DNA from: Serratia grimesii NBRC 13537
Lineage (GTDB): Bacteria; Pseudomonadota; Gammaproteobacteria; Enterobacterales; Enterobacteriaceae
Length of the DNA: 64,000 bases
Assembly (NCBI RefSeq): GCF_001590905.1
Contig: NZ_BCTT01000002.1
Coordinates: 235,597 to 299,596 of the forward strand
Reading direction: 5' to 3'
Shown: one piece after another, positions 9,554 through 20,060 of the stretch
Layout: every line of letters starts with the position of its first letter
Numbering within the stretch: position 1 is the stretch's first letter
Notes under the pieces: generated by a model
Databases searched by the model: none
What the model was told of the DNA's origin: nothing
Seen by the model: the letters and a program-made list of their open reading frames with translations, nothing else
Program-made: the position numbers and the translations under genes

Positions 9554-9994
9554 AGCTCCTCCATTTCTTATTATGTCTAAAACAGGGTAATCACTGAGGT
9601 CTTATTTAAAGATAACACAAAGATGATGTAACGTTTTGATAACAACACGTTTTGATCATAACGATAGGCAGAAGCAATCAAGAATAAAGAAGTCGTTTTT
9701 TCCCAGAGAGTTAGGTATTAACTGGGGAAGGTACGAGAAAATCTGGGGCGCAATACGCCCGTATGGAGCGCATTCTGTTACGCTTCCTTTCCACTAACGC
9801 GAAAGAAAGACAAGCCCCCACGCAGCGGCCTAACAAAACACGAGCTACAGTATTGGCAACCTGCTATGTTCTTCATTTATCGGATGAAACCATGTCGCTC
9901 CATCGCCTTGCTTAGCGATAGATAACAGCAGGTCAATGCAGACATGGTCGACAGAGTAATGACTGGGTAGAACATAAAAACTAAGGAGTGGTAA
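9554..9994. other. Intergenic region between acnA and the 9995 gene
   Basis: This holds the divergent promoters of acnA and the 9995 gene. ACGTTTTGAT occurs twice (9631-9640, 9647-9656), 16 bases apart and 78-103 bases upstream of acnA. I see no coding frame with family resemblance; the E. coli small genes ymiA and yciX, found in this part of the map, were not recognised here. Confidence 0.5.
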
Positions 9995-10606
9995 GTGGCA
10001 TTTTTGGGATTCGTCAGTGAACGGGAGTGCCAAAGATGGGAAGGAGCTTCGCCGTATCTTCCCGCTTTCAGCTTTTACGAAAAGCATCAATCAGAGCCTA
10101 TCAATGCGTCCCCTGAAGCCATTATCCAGGCCGTGCTTTCTCTGGATATGACGGAAGATCCGATCATCCGGCGGTTGCTGATGCTCCGCCAATTACCAGG
10201 CAAACTGCGGCAGTTACTCAGTAAAACAAAAAACATAGAACCGTCAGCAGCGTTTGGTTTCGATACCTTTACCTTGCTGCAACATGACAGTCATGAGGTT
10301 TCACTGGGACTGACCGGCCGTTTTTGGCGTCCAATGTTAGACGTGGAAAAGCTGGAAACCGCGGAGGAATTTCACCGTTTTAGTAAGCCTGATGCAGCCA
10401 AACTGGTTTTACGCTTTTGCGTCACTCAGGAGAGTTCAGGGTTGGCAACGCTGTGCACCGAAACCTTCGTGTGGTGCCCTACACCGCAGGTAAAAGCACG
10501 GTTTGCCTGCTATTGGGCAGCCATTCGCCCAGCCAGCGGTTGGATAAGGCGGCGTACCCTGCTTGCCGTGCAACAGAAACTGGCACATGCGTTAGTTAAT
10601 ACATGA
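9995..10606 (+). CDS. Conserved protein of unknown function, possibly DUF2867-like
   Basis: The 203-residue protein starts at GTG 9995 with AAGGAG 8 bases upstream. It has no signal peptide or membrane segment. The middle (GFDTFTLLQHDSHEVSLGLTGRFWRP) and the C-terminal stretch LCTETFVWCPTPQVKARFACYW followed by RPASGWIRRRTLLAVQQKLA resemble a family of small proteins with a predicted lipocalin- or SRPBCC-like ligand-binding fold, often labelled DUF2867; I hold that assignment loosely. It stands alone between acnA and cysB and has no E. coli counterpart there. Function is not known. Confidence 0.7.
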   Translation: MAFLGFVSERECQRWEGASPYLPAFSFYEKHQSEPINASPEAIIQAVLSLDMTEDPIIRRLLMLRQLPGKLRQLLSKTKNIEPSAAFGFDTFTLLQHDSHEVSLGLTGRFWRPMLDVEKLETAEEFHRFSKPDAAKLVLRFCVTQESSGLATLCTETFVWCPTPQVKARFACYWAAIRPASGWIRRRTLLAVQQKLAHALVNT

Positions 10607-10711
10607 CTGATGGATGACATAGAGAAGAAGTAATAACCGCTCAGCGCCATTCTCAGCACGATTGAGAAGCGCGCAGGAGAAAGGTGAACAACATGGATGA
10701 GATGAAAAGCA

Positions 10712-10745
10712 GAATGTAAAAAACAGAGAGGGGTCGGCCCCTCTC
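10712..10745 (-). terminator. Rho-independent terminator of cysB
   Basis: GAGAGGGG (10726-10733) pairs perfectly with CCCCTCTC (10738-10745) around TCGG. On the minus strand it is followed by T6 (complement of 10718-10723). Confidence 0.9.
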
Positions 10746-10771
10746 CGATTATCAGTGATTAACCCAACAGC

Positions 10772-12052
<1,281 letters not shown>

Positions 12053-12085
12053 ATAAAAAAACCAGCCACATGGGCTGGTTTTTTA
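12053..12085. terminator. Terminator of topA
   Basis: AACCAGCC (12060-12067) pairs with GGCTGGTT (12073-12080) around ACATG. A-rich sequence on the left and T-rich on the right make it usable in both directions; topA ends 22 bases away. Confidence 0.9.
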
Positions 12086-12106
12086 TGTTGCATTCAGGCT
12101 GCAAAT

Positions 12107-14710
12107 TTACTTTTTACCTTCAACCCATTTGCCATCTATGTAGAAAGCAGACCAACCAGTGGCTTTTCCGTCTTTCTCAGAGGAGACATACTGTTGTTTG
12201 GTCTTGCGGCTGAAACGTACCATGGTCTTGTTGCCTTCGGCATCTGCAACCGGCGCATCCGCCAGATAACGCAGTTTTTCAGGCAGGCGATCCTTGAAAC
12301 GGGCCAACTCTTCTACCAGCGGCGCACGGGTTTCGCGCGATTTAGGGAAAGTGTTAGCAGCCAAGAAGACACCGGCCGCCCCGTCACGTAGCACAAAGTA
12401 AGCATCCGATTTTTCGCATGGCAGTTCCGGTAATGGAACCGGATCTTCCTTCGGTGGTGCTACGTCGCCGTTACGCAGGATCTTGCGCGTATTTTTACAT
12501 GTCTCATTGGTACAACCCATGTACTTACCAAAACGCCCCATTTTCAGGTGCATTTCAGAACCACATTTATCGCACTCAACGACGGGACCATCATATCCTT
12601 TCAGGCGGAACTCGCCCTCTTCGATCTCATAGCCATCACATGCAGGGTTGTTACCACATACGTGCAATTTGCGCTGGTTATCGATCAGGTAGCTGTCCAT
12701 CGCAGTGCCACATTTCTGGCAGCGGCGACGGGCACGCAACGCGTTGGTTTCCGCATCATCCCCTTCGAGGATGTTCAGCACTTCTGTTTCTGGCACCAGG
12801 TTAATGGTGGTTTTGCAGCGTTCTTTTGGCGGCAACGCATAACCAGAACAACCCAAGAACACACCCGTACTCGCTGTGCGAATGCCCATCTGACGGCCGC
12901 AGGTTGGGCAGTCAATGCTGGTCATCACCATCTGATTCGGGCGCATGCCGCCCTCTTCAGGATCTTTTTCTGCCGTTTCCAGCTGTTCGCTGAATTCGGC
13001 AAAGAACTCATCCAGTACCGCTTTCCATTCTGCGTGGTTGTTGGCTACCTGATCCAGGCCGTCTTCCATACGGGCGGTGAAGTCATAATTCATCAGCTCG
13101 CGGAAGTTCTCTTCCAGACGGTCAGTAACGATCTCACCCATTTTTTCTGCGTAGAAACGGCGGTTTTCAACACGCACATAACCACGATCCTGAATGGTGG
13201 AAATGATTGACGCGTAGGTCGATGGACGGCCGATACCCCGTTTTTCCAGCTCTTTTACCAATGACGCTTCGCTGTAACGCGCTGGCGGCTTGGTGAAGTG
13301 CTGGCTTGGGATTAATTTTTGCAGGTCGAGTTCGCTGCCGACTTCAACAAACGGCAAGGTACGATCTTCATCACCCTTACGCAGAGCAGGCATCACTTTG
13401 GTCCAGCCATCGAAACGCAGCGTGCGGCCTTTGGCGCGCAACTGGAAATCACCGGCTTTTACCGACAGCGTAGTGGAATCGTACTGCGCAGGTGTCATCT
13501 GACAGGCCACAAACTGCCGCCAAATCAACTGATACAGCTTCTGCGCATCCGCTTCCATGTCTTTCAACTGTTCAGCCAGCACATTGACATCCGACGGACG
13601 GATGGCTTCATGCGCTTCCTGCGAGTTTTCTTTGCTGCTGTACTGGTTCGGTGCTTTCGGCAAGTATTTGTCGCCAAAGTTATCACCGATATAACCACGC
13701 ACCATGTTGAGCGCATCCTGGCTCAAGTTGGTGGAGTCGGTACGCATATAGGTGATGTGACCCGCTTCATACAGGCGCTGAGCCATCATCATGGTTTTCT
13801 TCACGCCAAAGCTCAAACGGGTACTGGCCGCTTGCTGCAACGTGGACGTAATGTAAGGCGCACCTGGTTTGCTGCTGGTCGGTTTGTCTTCGCGATCCAG
13901 TACGGTGTAGCGGGCTTTTTCCAGCAGTTTAAGTGCTGCATGAGTCTGCTCACGATTAACCGGCTTGAACGGTTTGTCATGGGCATGAGTCACTTCCATC
14001 TGCAACGCGGTATCACCCTTCGCTAACAGATCAGCGTGCAATTCCCAGTACTCTTCCGGTACGAAGGCTTTGATGTCGCGTTCACGCTCCACCACCAGTC
14101 GTACAGCAACGGATTGCACTCGCCCGGCAGACAAACCACGGGCAATTTTTTTCCACAGCAGTGGCGAAACCATGTAACCCACAACGCGGTCCATAAAGCG
14201 ACGCGCTTGTTGTGCGTTAACACGATCAATGTTCAGCTCACCCGGCTGTTTAAACGCGTTTTGGATCGCGTTTTTAGTGATTTCGTTAAATACCACACGG
14301 CTAAAGCGTTTGTCGTCACCACCGATAACTTCCCGCAGGTGCCAGGCAATGGCTTCCCCTTCGCGGTCAAGGTCCGTTGCGAGATAAATGTGGTCGGCGT
14401 TTTCCGCTAACGACTTTAACTCGGCGACAACTTTTTCTTTACCCGGCAGGATTTCATATTGCGCTTCCCAACCATGGTAAGGATCGACGCCCATACGATT
14501 TACCAGCGCCGTCTTCTCATCTTTTTTAACTTTAACTTTCTTCTTGGCTTTGTCTTCGGTTGAGTCAGCGCTCTTTTTGCTGGCTGAGCCACTGGTCGGC
14601 AAATCACGGATATGACCGACGCTGGACTTCACCACGTAGTCATTACCTAAATATTTATTAATAGTTTTGGCTTTTGCCGGGGACTCAACTATTACGAGAG
14701 CTTTACCCAT
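12107..14710 (-). CDS. topA: DNA topoisomerase I
   Basis: The 867-residue type IA topoisomerase relaxes negative supercoils. The Toprim domain begins at residue 1 ([14 protein letters not shown]) with the metal site [16 protein letters not shown]. The active-site tyrosine lies in [13 protein letters not shown] near residue 320. Several zinc-ribbon units occupy the C-terminal third (CPTCGRQM...[12 protein letters not shown]...[17 protein letters not shown]...CTNETC), followed by zinc-free tail domains ending in WVEGKK as in E. coli. Full length, no disruption. Confidence 0.98.
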   Translation of the reverse strand: MGKALVIVESPAKAKTINKYLGNDYVVKSSVGHIRDLPTSGSASKKSADSTEDKAKKKVKVKKDEKTALVNRMGVDPYHGWEAQYEILPGKEKVVAELKSLAENADHIYLATDLDREGEAIAWHLREVIGGDDKRFSRVVFNEITKNAIQNAFKQPGELNIDRVNAQQARRFMDRVVGYMVSPLLWKKIARGLSAGRVQSVAVRLVVERERDIKAFVPEEYWELHADLLAKGDTALQMEVTHAHDKPFKPVNREQTHAALKLLEKARYTVLDREDKPTSSKPGAPYITSTLQQAASTRLSFGVKKTMMMAQRLYEAGHITYMRTDSTNLSQDALNMVRGYIGDNFGDKYLPKAPNQYSSKENSQEAHEAIRPSDVNVLAEQLKDMEADAQKLYQLIWRQFVACQMTPAQYDSTTLSVKAGDFQLRAKGRTLRFDGWTKVMPALRKGDEDRTLPFVEVGSELDLQKLIPSQHFTKPPARYSEASLVKELEKRGIGRPSTYASIISTIQDRGYVRVENRRFYAEKMGEIVTDRLEENFRELMNYDFTARMEDGLDQVANNHAEWKAVLDEFFAEFSEQLETAEKDPEEGGMRPNQMVMTSIDCPTCGRQMGIRTASTGVFLGCSGYALPPKERCKTTINLVPETEVLNILEGDDAETNALRARRRCQKCGTAMDSYLIDNQRKLHVCGNNPACDGYEIEEGEFRLKGYDGPVVECDKCGSEMHLKMGRFGKYMGCTNETCKNTRKILRNGDVAPPKEDPVPLPELPCEKSDAYFVLRDGAAGVFLAANTFPKSRETRAPLVEELARFKDRLPEKLRYLADAPVADAEGNKTMVRFSRKTKQQYVSSEKDGKATGWSAFYIDGKWVEGKK

Positions 14711-15136
14711 ATTTACCTTTACCTAATTTTATTTCTTCTAAAAAGAAGTCTTTTATCTCGCCGTGCCGCAGCGGTTCATATCTCTTTTTTATATTGCGGC
14801 AGTCTGGCAAGAGATCAACATGTTTTTTTCTATTGGTTGCTTAACTGCTCAACCTGAACGCAAGTTGTTGATCCTGCCTGCTATTCACCCATGCCCCAGA
14901 AGTATGGCTGTGTGAGACTCATTCATGGCGTAAACAAAACCTTCCACCCGACGCCGCAAAATCCCACACTGTACCTGATAAAAAGCGTCACGCAACCTAA
15001 TTAGCACGGAAAGGCAGATTTCGCCAATCGCCAGATACTGCTAGACATCCAGACGGCAAATAAACCTTAGTCTGTTTGCGGATAAATGCGAACTGGCGTT
15101 AGAATATGTCCAGAATTTATGATTGGAGTGTAATAA
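14711..15136. other. Divergent regulatory region of topA and yciN
   Basis: No gene seen. A TAGAAT -10 about 40 bases before yciN, preceded by TTGCGG, is a plausible yciN promoter. The topA side is AT-rich with several T runs, compatible with the multiple promoters known for E. coli topA, but I cannot place them. Confidence 0.4.
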
Positions 15137-15388
15137 ATGCGCACTAATACCTCACCCATTGATCGTGAAACCTTACTGCAAGAAGCAAATAACCTTATTC
15201 GTCACCATGATGATTATATGCATGGCATGATTGCGACTGAAGTTGAACAAAAAGGCAGCGTTTTAGTTTTCCGTGGTGAATTCTTTTTGGACCAAGATGG
15301 ATTGCCAACGGCAAAAACTACTGCCGTATTTAATATGTTTAAACACTTGGCCCACGTGTTTTCTGATAAATATCATTTAGTCGATTAA
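15137..15388 (+). CDS. yciN: YciN family protein of unknown function
   Basis: The 83-residue protein matches E. coli YciN in length and sequence ([18 protein letters not shown] near the N-terminus; [18 protein letters not shown] near the C-terminus). It is predicted soluble and cytoplasmic. The function is unknown. TGGAG lies 9 bases before the ATG. It sits divergent from topA, as in E. coli, and converges with sohB at a shared terminator. Confidence 0.93.
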   Translation: MRTNTSPIDRETLLQEANNLIRHHDDYMHGMIATEVEQKGSVLVFRGEFFLDQDGLPTAKTTAVFNMFKHLAHVFSDKYHLVD

Positions 15389-15394
15389 GCATTA

Positions 15395-15422
15395 AAAAAG
15401 GGGGGCCAAAGCCCCCCTTCTG
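15395..15422. terminator. Terminator between yciN and sohB
   Basis: GGGGGGC (15400-15406) pairs with GCCCCCC (15411-15417) around CAAA. A6 precedes it, giving a U-tract for sohB on the minus strand, while the plus side is only moderately T-rich. Confidence 0.85.
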
Positions 15423-15436
15423 TTTAATCGTTACGC

Positions 15437-16483
15437 TTAAAGCAGCGGCTTTTCACCCCGTTGCCACCAACGTAATAACAGACGATCGACACTTTCCGCC
15501 GCACTGCCGGTGAAACGGTCCATCATGCGTTTACGGCGTGCATAACGCACCCCGATCACCTCATGGTTTTCCATTTCAGCAATCAGCAAATCGTCGCTGG
15601 TGCCTATCGCGTCGATTAGCCCCTTCTCTTTTGCTTGAGAACCGAACCAATGCTCACCGGTCGCGACACTATCAATATCCAGTGATGGCCGCTGTTGATG
15701 AACAAACTCTTTGAACAGTTCATGAGTCTCGTTCAGATCTTCACGGAACTTTTCACGCCCCTGTTCTGTATTTTCACCAAACAGCGTCAACGTACGTTTG
15801 AACTCACCGGCTGTGTGCAATTCAACATCAATATCATTCTTTTTCAGCAAGCGATGGAAGTTCGGGATCTGTGCCACAACACCGATTGAACCGATGATAG
15901 CAAAGGGGGCTGCAACGATACGGTCCGCCACACAGGCCATCATATAGCCGCCACTGGCCGCTACCTTATCTACCGCTACCGTCAGGCGAATACCGCCAGT
16001 GCGCAAACGCGCCAGTTGCGACGACGCCAATCCGTATCCGTGCACGACGCCACCAGGGCTTTCCAGTCGTAGCAGAACTTCGTCCTTCGGTGTAGCCACC
16101 GCCAGTACTGCCGAAACCTCCTCGCGCAACGAGGTGACTTCATGGGCATCCATGCTACCTTTGAAATCCAATACATACAGGCAAGGTTTAGCGGCCTCAA
16201 CTGCCCCTGCTTTAGCCCGCTGTTTTTTCAGTTTATCGTCGGCTTTGGTCTGCTTTTTGAACTGCTTGAGCCACGTCTTTTGTTCCGCTTCACCCATGCG
16301 TGCCAGACGCATATCGCGCTGCATATCTCGATACTGTTCACCAAGGTCAGTAAGCTGTAGTTCCCCTTTCTGTCGGTTCTTACGTTGCCCCAGGCTGACC
16401 GCCAGCAAGGCCAGCGCAGCGATGGCAATCACTACCGTCGCGACTTTGGCCAGAAATAGGCCATAAACAGATATAAACTCCAC
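15437..16483 (-). CDS. sohB: Inner-membrane S49-family peptidase SohB
   Basis: The 348-residue protein has an N-terminal membrane segment (about residues 10-30), a charged linker and a peptidase S49 (SppA-like) domain. The core motifs are RLESPGGVVHGYG, the nucleophile serine in KVAASGGYMMACVADRIVA, and the downstream lysine region GEFKRTLTLFGEN that supplies the general base in this family. E. coli SohB was found as a multicopy suppressor of a degP (htrA) mutant and is taken to be a periplasm-facing protease. It is monocistronic. Confidence 0.95.
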   Translation of the reverse strand: MEFISVYGLFLAKVATVVIAIAALALLAVSLGQRKNRQKGELQLTDLGEQYRDMQRDMRLARMGEAEQKTWLKQFKKQTKADDKLKKQRAKAGAVEAAKPCLYVLDFKGSMDAHEVTSLREEVSAVLAVATPKDEVLLRLESPGGVVHGYGLASSQLARLRTGGIRLTVAVDKVAASGGYMMACVADRIVAAPFAIIGSIGVVAQIPNFHRLLKKNDIDVELHTAGEFKRTLTLFGENTEQGREKFREDLNETHELFKEFVHQQRPSLDIDSVATGEHWFGSQAKEKGLIDAIGTSDDLLIAEMENHEVIGVRYARRKRMMDRFTGSAAESVDRLLLRWWQRGEKPLL

Positions 16484-16843
16484 AGATTCCGCCTTTATTA
16501 ACAGGTTGTTAGTATGACTTCATTCATTCTAGCCAACCGACGTAGTGGCTGTCGCGGCTAAATAAAAATTCCTTGTGCTGCTTCTTTACTATGTGGGCGC
16601 ATTTTGGCTTACCCAAGTCGACGCTGTTCCATTTTTGTTACAAAAGAATGCCGATTCTGCCGCCTAATCATTGAAAATACGATCCATTTGAGGCATATAA
16701 CACGGATTCTTCATCAACATGATGAGCCAAATTCGCTGTGAGGCCATGCATGCAGTTGAGCCGTTGCTCCTGCCGTGGCCTCTCAATTCACACCGCTCCC
16801 CGATGTAAGTGGGAGACCAGCCACCAAGGCGCGAGGAATTATT
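16484..16843. other. Divergent intergenic region of sohB and yciK
   Basis: No supported gene. The yciK frame stays open upstream to 16775, but the extra residues do not match the family. Promoters for sohB and yciK are expected here. Confidence 0.4.
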
Positions 16844-17605
16844 GTGCACTACCAACCCAAGCAGGATTTACTGGAAAATCGTATCATTTTAGTCACAGGT
16901 GCCGGGGACGGTATTGGCCGCGAAGCAGCACTCACCTACGCCAAATTTGGCGCGCAATTGATACTGCTGGGCCGTACCGAAAGTAAGCTGCAAGCGGTGC
17001 AGGCCGAGATTGCCAAATTCAGCAATGCGCCAACTTATATCATCACGCTGGACCTGCTGCATACCACCCAAGAACAGTGTAAACAAGTGGCGGACGAACT
17101 TGCGACGCATGTCCCGCGCCTGGATGGCGTGCTGCATAATGCAGGCCTGCTCGGCGATATCGCGCCAATGGCTGACCTTTCGATGGCAATGTGGAACGAA
17201 GTCATGCAGGTAAACGTCAATGCGACATTTATGCTCACTCAAGCCCTACTGCCGCTGCTGCTGAAATCCAATTCAGGTTCACTGGTATTTACCAGCTCCA
17301 GCGTCGGTCGTACGGGACGCGCCAACTGGGGTGCTTATGCCGTTTCAAAGTTCGCAACTGAAGGGATGATGCAAGTCTTAGCCGACGAGTACAAAAGTCG
17401 CAACTTGCGGGCAAACTGTATCAATCCTGGTGGAACGCGTACCCAAATGCGTGCATCTGCTTTCCCAAATGAAGACAAAAGCAAGCTGAAAACTCCGGCG
17501 GATATCATGCCGCTCTACCTCTATCTGATGGGGGATGACAGCCGTCGTAAAACCGGCATGAGCTTCGACGCCCAACCTAACCGTAAACCCGGCGCAGCCG
17601 AATAA
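16844..17605 (+). CDS. yciK: Short-chain dehydrogenase/reductase YciK
   Basis: The 253-residue product has the Rossmann signature VTGAGDGIGREAA near residue 20, the NAG motif (LHNAGLLGD), the active-site serine in VFTSSSVGR and the catalytic YxxxK as Y-A-V-S-K. The C-terminus (ADIMPLYLYLMGDDSRRKTGMSFDAQP) matches E. coli YciK, a NADP-type oxidoreductase whose substrate is unknown. The start is GTG at 16844 with GAGGA upstream, giving HYQPKQDLL as in E. coli; earlier in-frame starts were rejected. It is followed by btuR after 12 bases, a conserved pair. Confidence 0.94.
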   Translation: MHYQPKQDLLENRIILVTGAGDGIGREAALTYAKFGAQLILLGRTESKLQAVQAEIAKFSNAPTYIITLDLLHTTQEQCKQVADELATHVPRLDGVLHNAGLLGDIAPMADLSMAMWNEVMQVNVNATFMLTQALLPLLLKSNSGSLVFTSSSVGRTGRANWGAYAVSKFATEGMMQVLADEYKSRNLRANCINPGGTRTQMRASAFPNEDKSKLKTPADIMPLYLYLMGDDSRRKTGMSFDAQPNRKPGAAE

Positions 17606-17617
17606 AGGGGCTTTATC

Positions 17618-18208
17618 ATGGCTGAAGATCGTCACCAACAACGTCAACAACGTTTAAAAGAACAGGTCGACGCCCGCATCGCTGCAGCACAGGACGCTCG
17701 GGGTTTACTGCTGGTGTTCACCGGTAATGGTAAAGGCAAAACTACTGCAGCATTTGGCACCGTAACACGTGCCGTTGGCCACGGTATGAAAGCCGCTGTC
17801 GTTCAATTCATTAAGGGTGAATGGCCAAACGGTGAAAAAAACCTGCTGCAACAGCATGGCGTTGAATTCCAGGTGATGGCGACCGGCTTTACCTGGGAAA
17901 CGCAGAACAAAGCAGGAGATACCGCCGCTTGTCAGGCTGTATGGCAACAGGGTAAGCGTATGCTGGCCGACAACAGCCTGGATCTGGTGCTACTGGACGA
18001 ACTGACCTATATGGTCAGCTATGGCTATCTTGAACTGGATGAACTGCTGGAGGCGCTACGGCAACGTCCTGTGCACCAAACGGTAATTATCACCGGGCGT
18101 GGGTGCCATCGCGATTTGTTGGAATTAGCAGATACGGTTACGGAGATGCGACCAGTAAAACACGCGTTTGACGCGGGAATCAAAGCGCAACAGGGCATTG
18201 ACTGGTAA
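17618..18208 (+). CDS. btuR: Cob(I)yrinic acid a,c-diamide adenosyltransferase
   Basis: The 196-residue enzyme transfers the adenosyl group of ATP to cobalt in corrinoids (CobA/CobO/BtuR family). The P-loop FTGNGKGKTTAAFGT is near residue 34. VQFIKGEWPNGE and LVLLDELTYMVSYGYL follow, and the C-terminus has VIITGRGCHRDLLELADTVTEM. AAAGGGG precedes the ATG. It probably shares a transcript with yciK. E. coli uses it in scavenging of cobinamide; no other cobalamin genes lie here. Confidence 0.96.
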   Translation: MAEDRHQQRQQRLKEQVDARIAAAQDARGLLLVFTGNGKGKTTAAFGTVTRAVGHGMKAAVVQFIKGEWPNGEKNLLQQHGVEFQVMATGFTWETQNKAGDTAACQAVWQQGKRMLADNSLDLVLLDELTYMVSYGYLELDELLEALRQRPVHQTVIITGRGCHRDLLELADTVTEMRPVKHAFDAGIKAQQGIDW

Positions 18209-18215
18209 TAGTAAA

Positions 18216-18242
18216 ACGCCGCAGTCCTGAGGGCTGCGGCGT
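18216..18242. terminator. Hairpin between convergent btuR and rluB
   Basis: ACGCCGCAG (18216-18224) pairs with CTGCGGCGT (18234-18242). The stem is strong, but T-tracts on either side are poor (TTTTAC on the minus strand). Confidence 0.7.
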
Positions 18243-18247
18243 GATGA

Positions 18248-19144
18248 TTAACTACGCTTGCTTGGTTTGCCAGGTTTACTGCCCGGCGCACTACGGCGAC
18301 CGCTACCGGCAACCTGGGTGTGACGCTTAACGGCACGACGGATTTGATTGGCTTTCACTCGGCGGCGTTCGCGCTCAACCGGCATCTTGCTGACGGTTTC
18401 CGGCTTCAACTCAACCAGTTCACGCAGATAGTTAATTGCCGGCAATTCCAGCTCGGTCCAACCGCCACGCGGCAGGCCCTTCGGCAAATCGATATCACCA
18501 TAACGTACGCGGATCAGACGGCTAACCTGGACGCCAACGGCTTCCCAAAGGCGACGTACTTCACGGTTACGTCCTTCGGTCAGGGTAACGTTATACCACT
18601 GGTTAATACCTTCGCCACCTTGGAAAGTAATGGTACGGAAAGCGGCTGGGCCGTCTTCCAACTGAACACCTTTACTCAATTGCTTCACTTTCTCGTCGTC
18701 AATCTGGCCAAATACGCGTACTGCATATTCACGCTCGACTTCACGACTCGGGTGCATCAGGCGGTTTGCCAGTTCACCGTCGGTGGTGAACAACAGCAAG
18801 CCTGAGGTGTTAACGTCCAGACGCCCTACCGCTACCCAGCGTGAACCACGCAGCTTAGGGAGACGATCAAATACCGTTGGACGACCTTCAGGATCGCTAC
18901 GGGTACAGAGTTCGCCTTCCGGCTTGTAATACGCCAGTACGCGGCAAACTTCTTCTTCAGATTCTTTAATCGAAACAACATGACCATCCAGACGGATTTT
19001 CATTGAAGGGGTTACTTCAACGCGGTCACCCAACTTGGCAATTTTACCGTCGACGCTAACGCGACCGGCTTCAATAATGGTTTCGATTTCACGACGCGAG
19101 CCATGACCGGCGCGCGCTAAAACTTTCTGTAACTTCTCGCTCAT
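18248..19144 (-). CDS. rluB: 23S rRNA pseudouridine(2605) synthase
   Basis: The 298-residue protein has an S4 RNA-binding domain (about residues 1-60, [27 protein letters not shown]) and a RsuA-type pseudouridine synthase domain. The catalytic aspartate lies in [15 protein letters not shown] near residue 110. The family motif [14 protein letters not shown] is near residue 190. A basic low-complexity tail ends the protein. It modifies U2605 of 23S rRNA in E. coli. E. coli yciQ, normally nearby, is absent here. Confidence 0.95.
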   Translation of the reverse strand: MSEKLQKVLARAGHGSRREIETIIEAGRVSVDGKIAKLGDRVEVTPSMKIRLDGHVVSIKESEEEVCRVLAYYKPEGELCTRSDPEGRPTVFDRLPKLRGSRWVAVGRLDVNTSGLLLFTTDGELANRLMHPSREVEREYAVRVFGQIDDEKVKQLSKGVQLEDGPAAFRTITFQGGEGINQWYNVTLTEGRNREVRRLWEAVGVQVSRLIRVRYGDIDLPKGLPRGGWTELELPAINYLRELVELKPETVSKMPVERERRRVKANQIRRAVKRHTQVAGSGRRSAPGSKPGKPSKRS

Positions 19145-19585
19145 TGAGCAACCTCTAGTGTCGCCTTCACAGGCGTCGGGGGGATGACCACCGCGGCGTC
19201 TGGCGCCACGACAGTAACAATACGTTTACTTGGATCGAACCGCGCATTATACAGGCTTTCAATAGGGTTGAAACCCACTTTATTATCCGACCGATTAACC
19301 AAAGTTATTGAGGGTAAGATAGCGCAGAAAAAACGGTTTTCGGCTCATATCAACCGAGCAGTAATCCCCGCGTCAGTGGGCCTGAGCAGAAATCATGATA
19401 ATCGAGGGAAAGGGTATCGTAGGGAAACGCTGTCATTTTTTCTCCTGGACGTCCTATCCCCACATCGGTAAGGGGGCGTGTACGTTAGCGGTAAAATGAC
19501 AGCGTTTATCGGCTTCATTAATTGAAAGTAGTGCTAAAAAGGGGTATTGCACCCCAACGAGAAAATACGCACTAAACGAACAACT
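19145..19585. other. Intergenic region upstream of rluB
   Basis: There is no convincing gene; the open frame at 19184-19471 has no family features or ribosome binding site. The region contains the rluB promoter side and a long inverted repeat described separately. Confidence 0.4.
19425..19507. repeat. 15-bp perfect inverted repeat with 53-base spacer
   Basis: AAACGCTGTCATTTT at 19425-19439 is the exact reverse complement of AAAATGACAGCGTTT at 19493-19507. The space between is not repetitive and non-coding. It lies 78 bases past the stop of the Rap1a-like gene and 280 bases upstream of rluB. It could be a structured RNA, an operator pair or the ends of a degraded element. Confidence 0.7.
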
Positions 19586-19945
19586 TTAATGCCGTGCACA
19601 CGGGTAAGCGGCGGTTAACGCCAACATAATTACCGAAGGTGCAGAATAATGTAGCTGTTCAGGGTGCTCATTTAAATACTGCATAACTGCATCTGAAGCC
19701 GTGCCGACGCTCATTCCAGCTTCCGGGCAAATACTACGGTTACCCTGCATAGAAAAGGTATCAAACACACCCGCGACATACCCCATAAACATCCCGGCAT
19801 CGAGAGCTTCAGCGACGGTAGCTGACCCATTCTTATTTTTCACATAGCCGCTGGTTTCAGACAGCAAAGCGCTGCCGGAATAAAAACCTGCACTGGCCGC
19901 AGAGGAAAATAATAAAGCCGCCAAAAAAGAAACCCGTTTAATCAT
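19586..19945 (-). CDS. Rap1a/Tai-family (T6SS immunity-like) periplasmic protein, orphan
   Basis: The 119-residue protein has a clear Sec signal peptide (MIKRVSFLAALLFSSAASA, about 19 residues). The mature part fits the Rap1a/Tai domain: FMGYVAGVFDTFS, a cysteine in RSICPEAGMSVGTASDAVMQYL, then NEHPEQLHYSAPSVIMLAL and a terminal PC. The Cys-Cys pair probably forms a disulfide. Family members in Serratia (Rap1a, Rap2a) bind and block periplasmic peptidoglycan amidases (Ssp1/Tae4) delivered by type VI secretion. No effector or T6SS gene lies beside it, so immunity is an inference from family only. It may protect against foreign effectors or have another role. Confidence 0.75.
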   Translation of the reverse strand: MIKRVSFLAALLFSSAASAGFYSGSALLSETSGYVKNKNGSATVAEALDAGMFMGYVAGVFDTFSMQGNRSICPEAGMSVGTASDAVMQYLNEHPEQLHYSAPSVIMLALTAAYPCARH

Positions 19946-20060
19946 CGCTACGCATCCTGCCTAATTATCAATTTTTGATAATGTAGAATAGCGGTTTTAA
20001 CGATAAATGACGCTGTTTCAGTCACTTTTCAGAAAAATGAGCAAACATTATGGCCATACA

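Noticed and set aside
12548..14026. Long plus-strand open frames (220 and 235 codons)
   Set aside because: Both are antisense to topA, a complete and well-conserved gene.
19184..19471. 95-codon plus-strand frame upstream of rluB
   Set aside because: Crosses one arm of the inverted repeat, has no ribosome binding site and no family resemblance.
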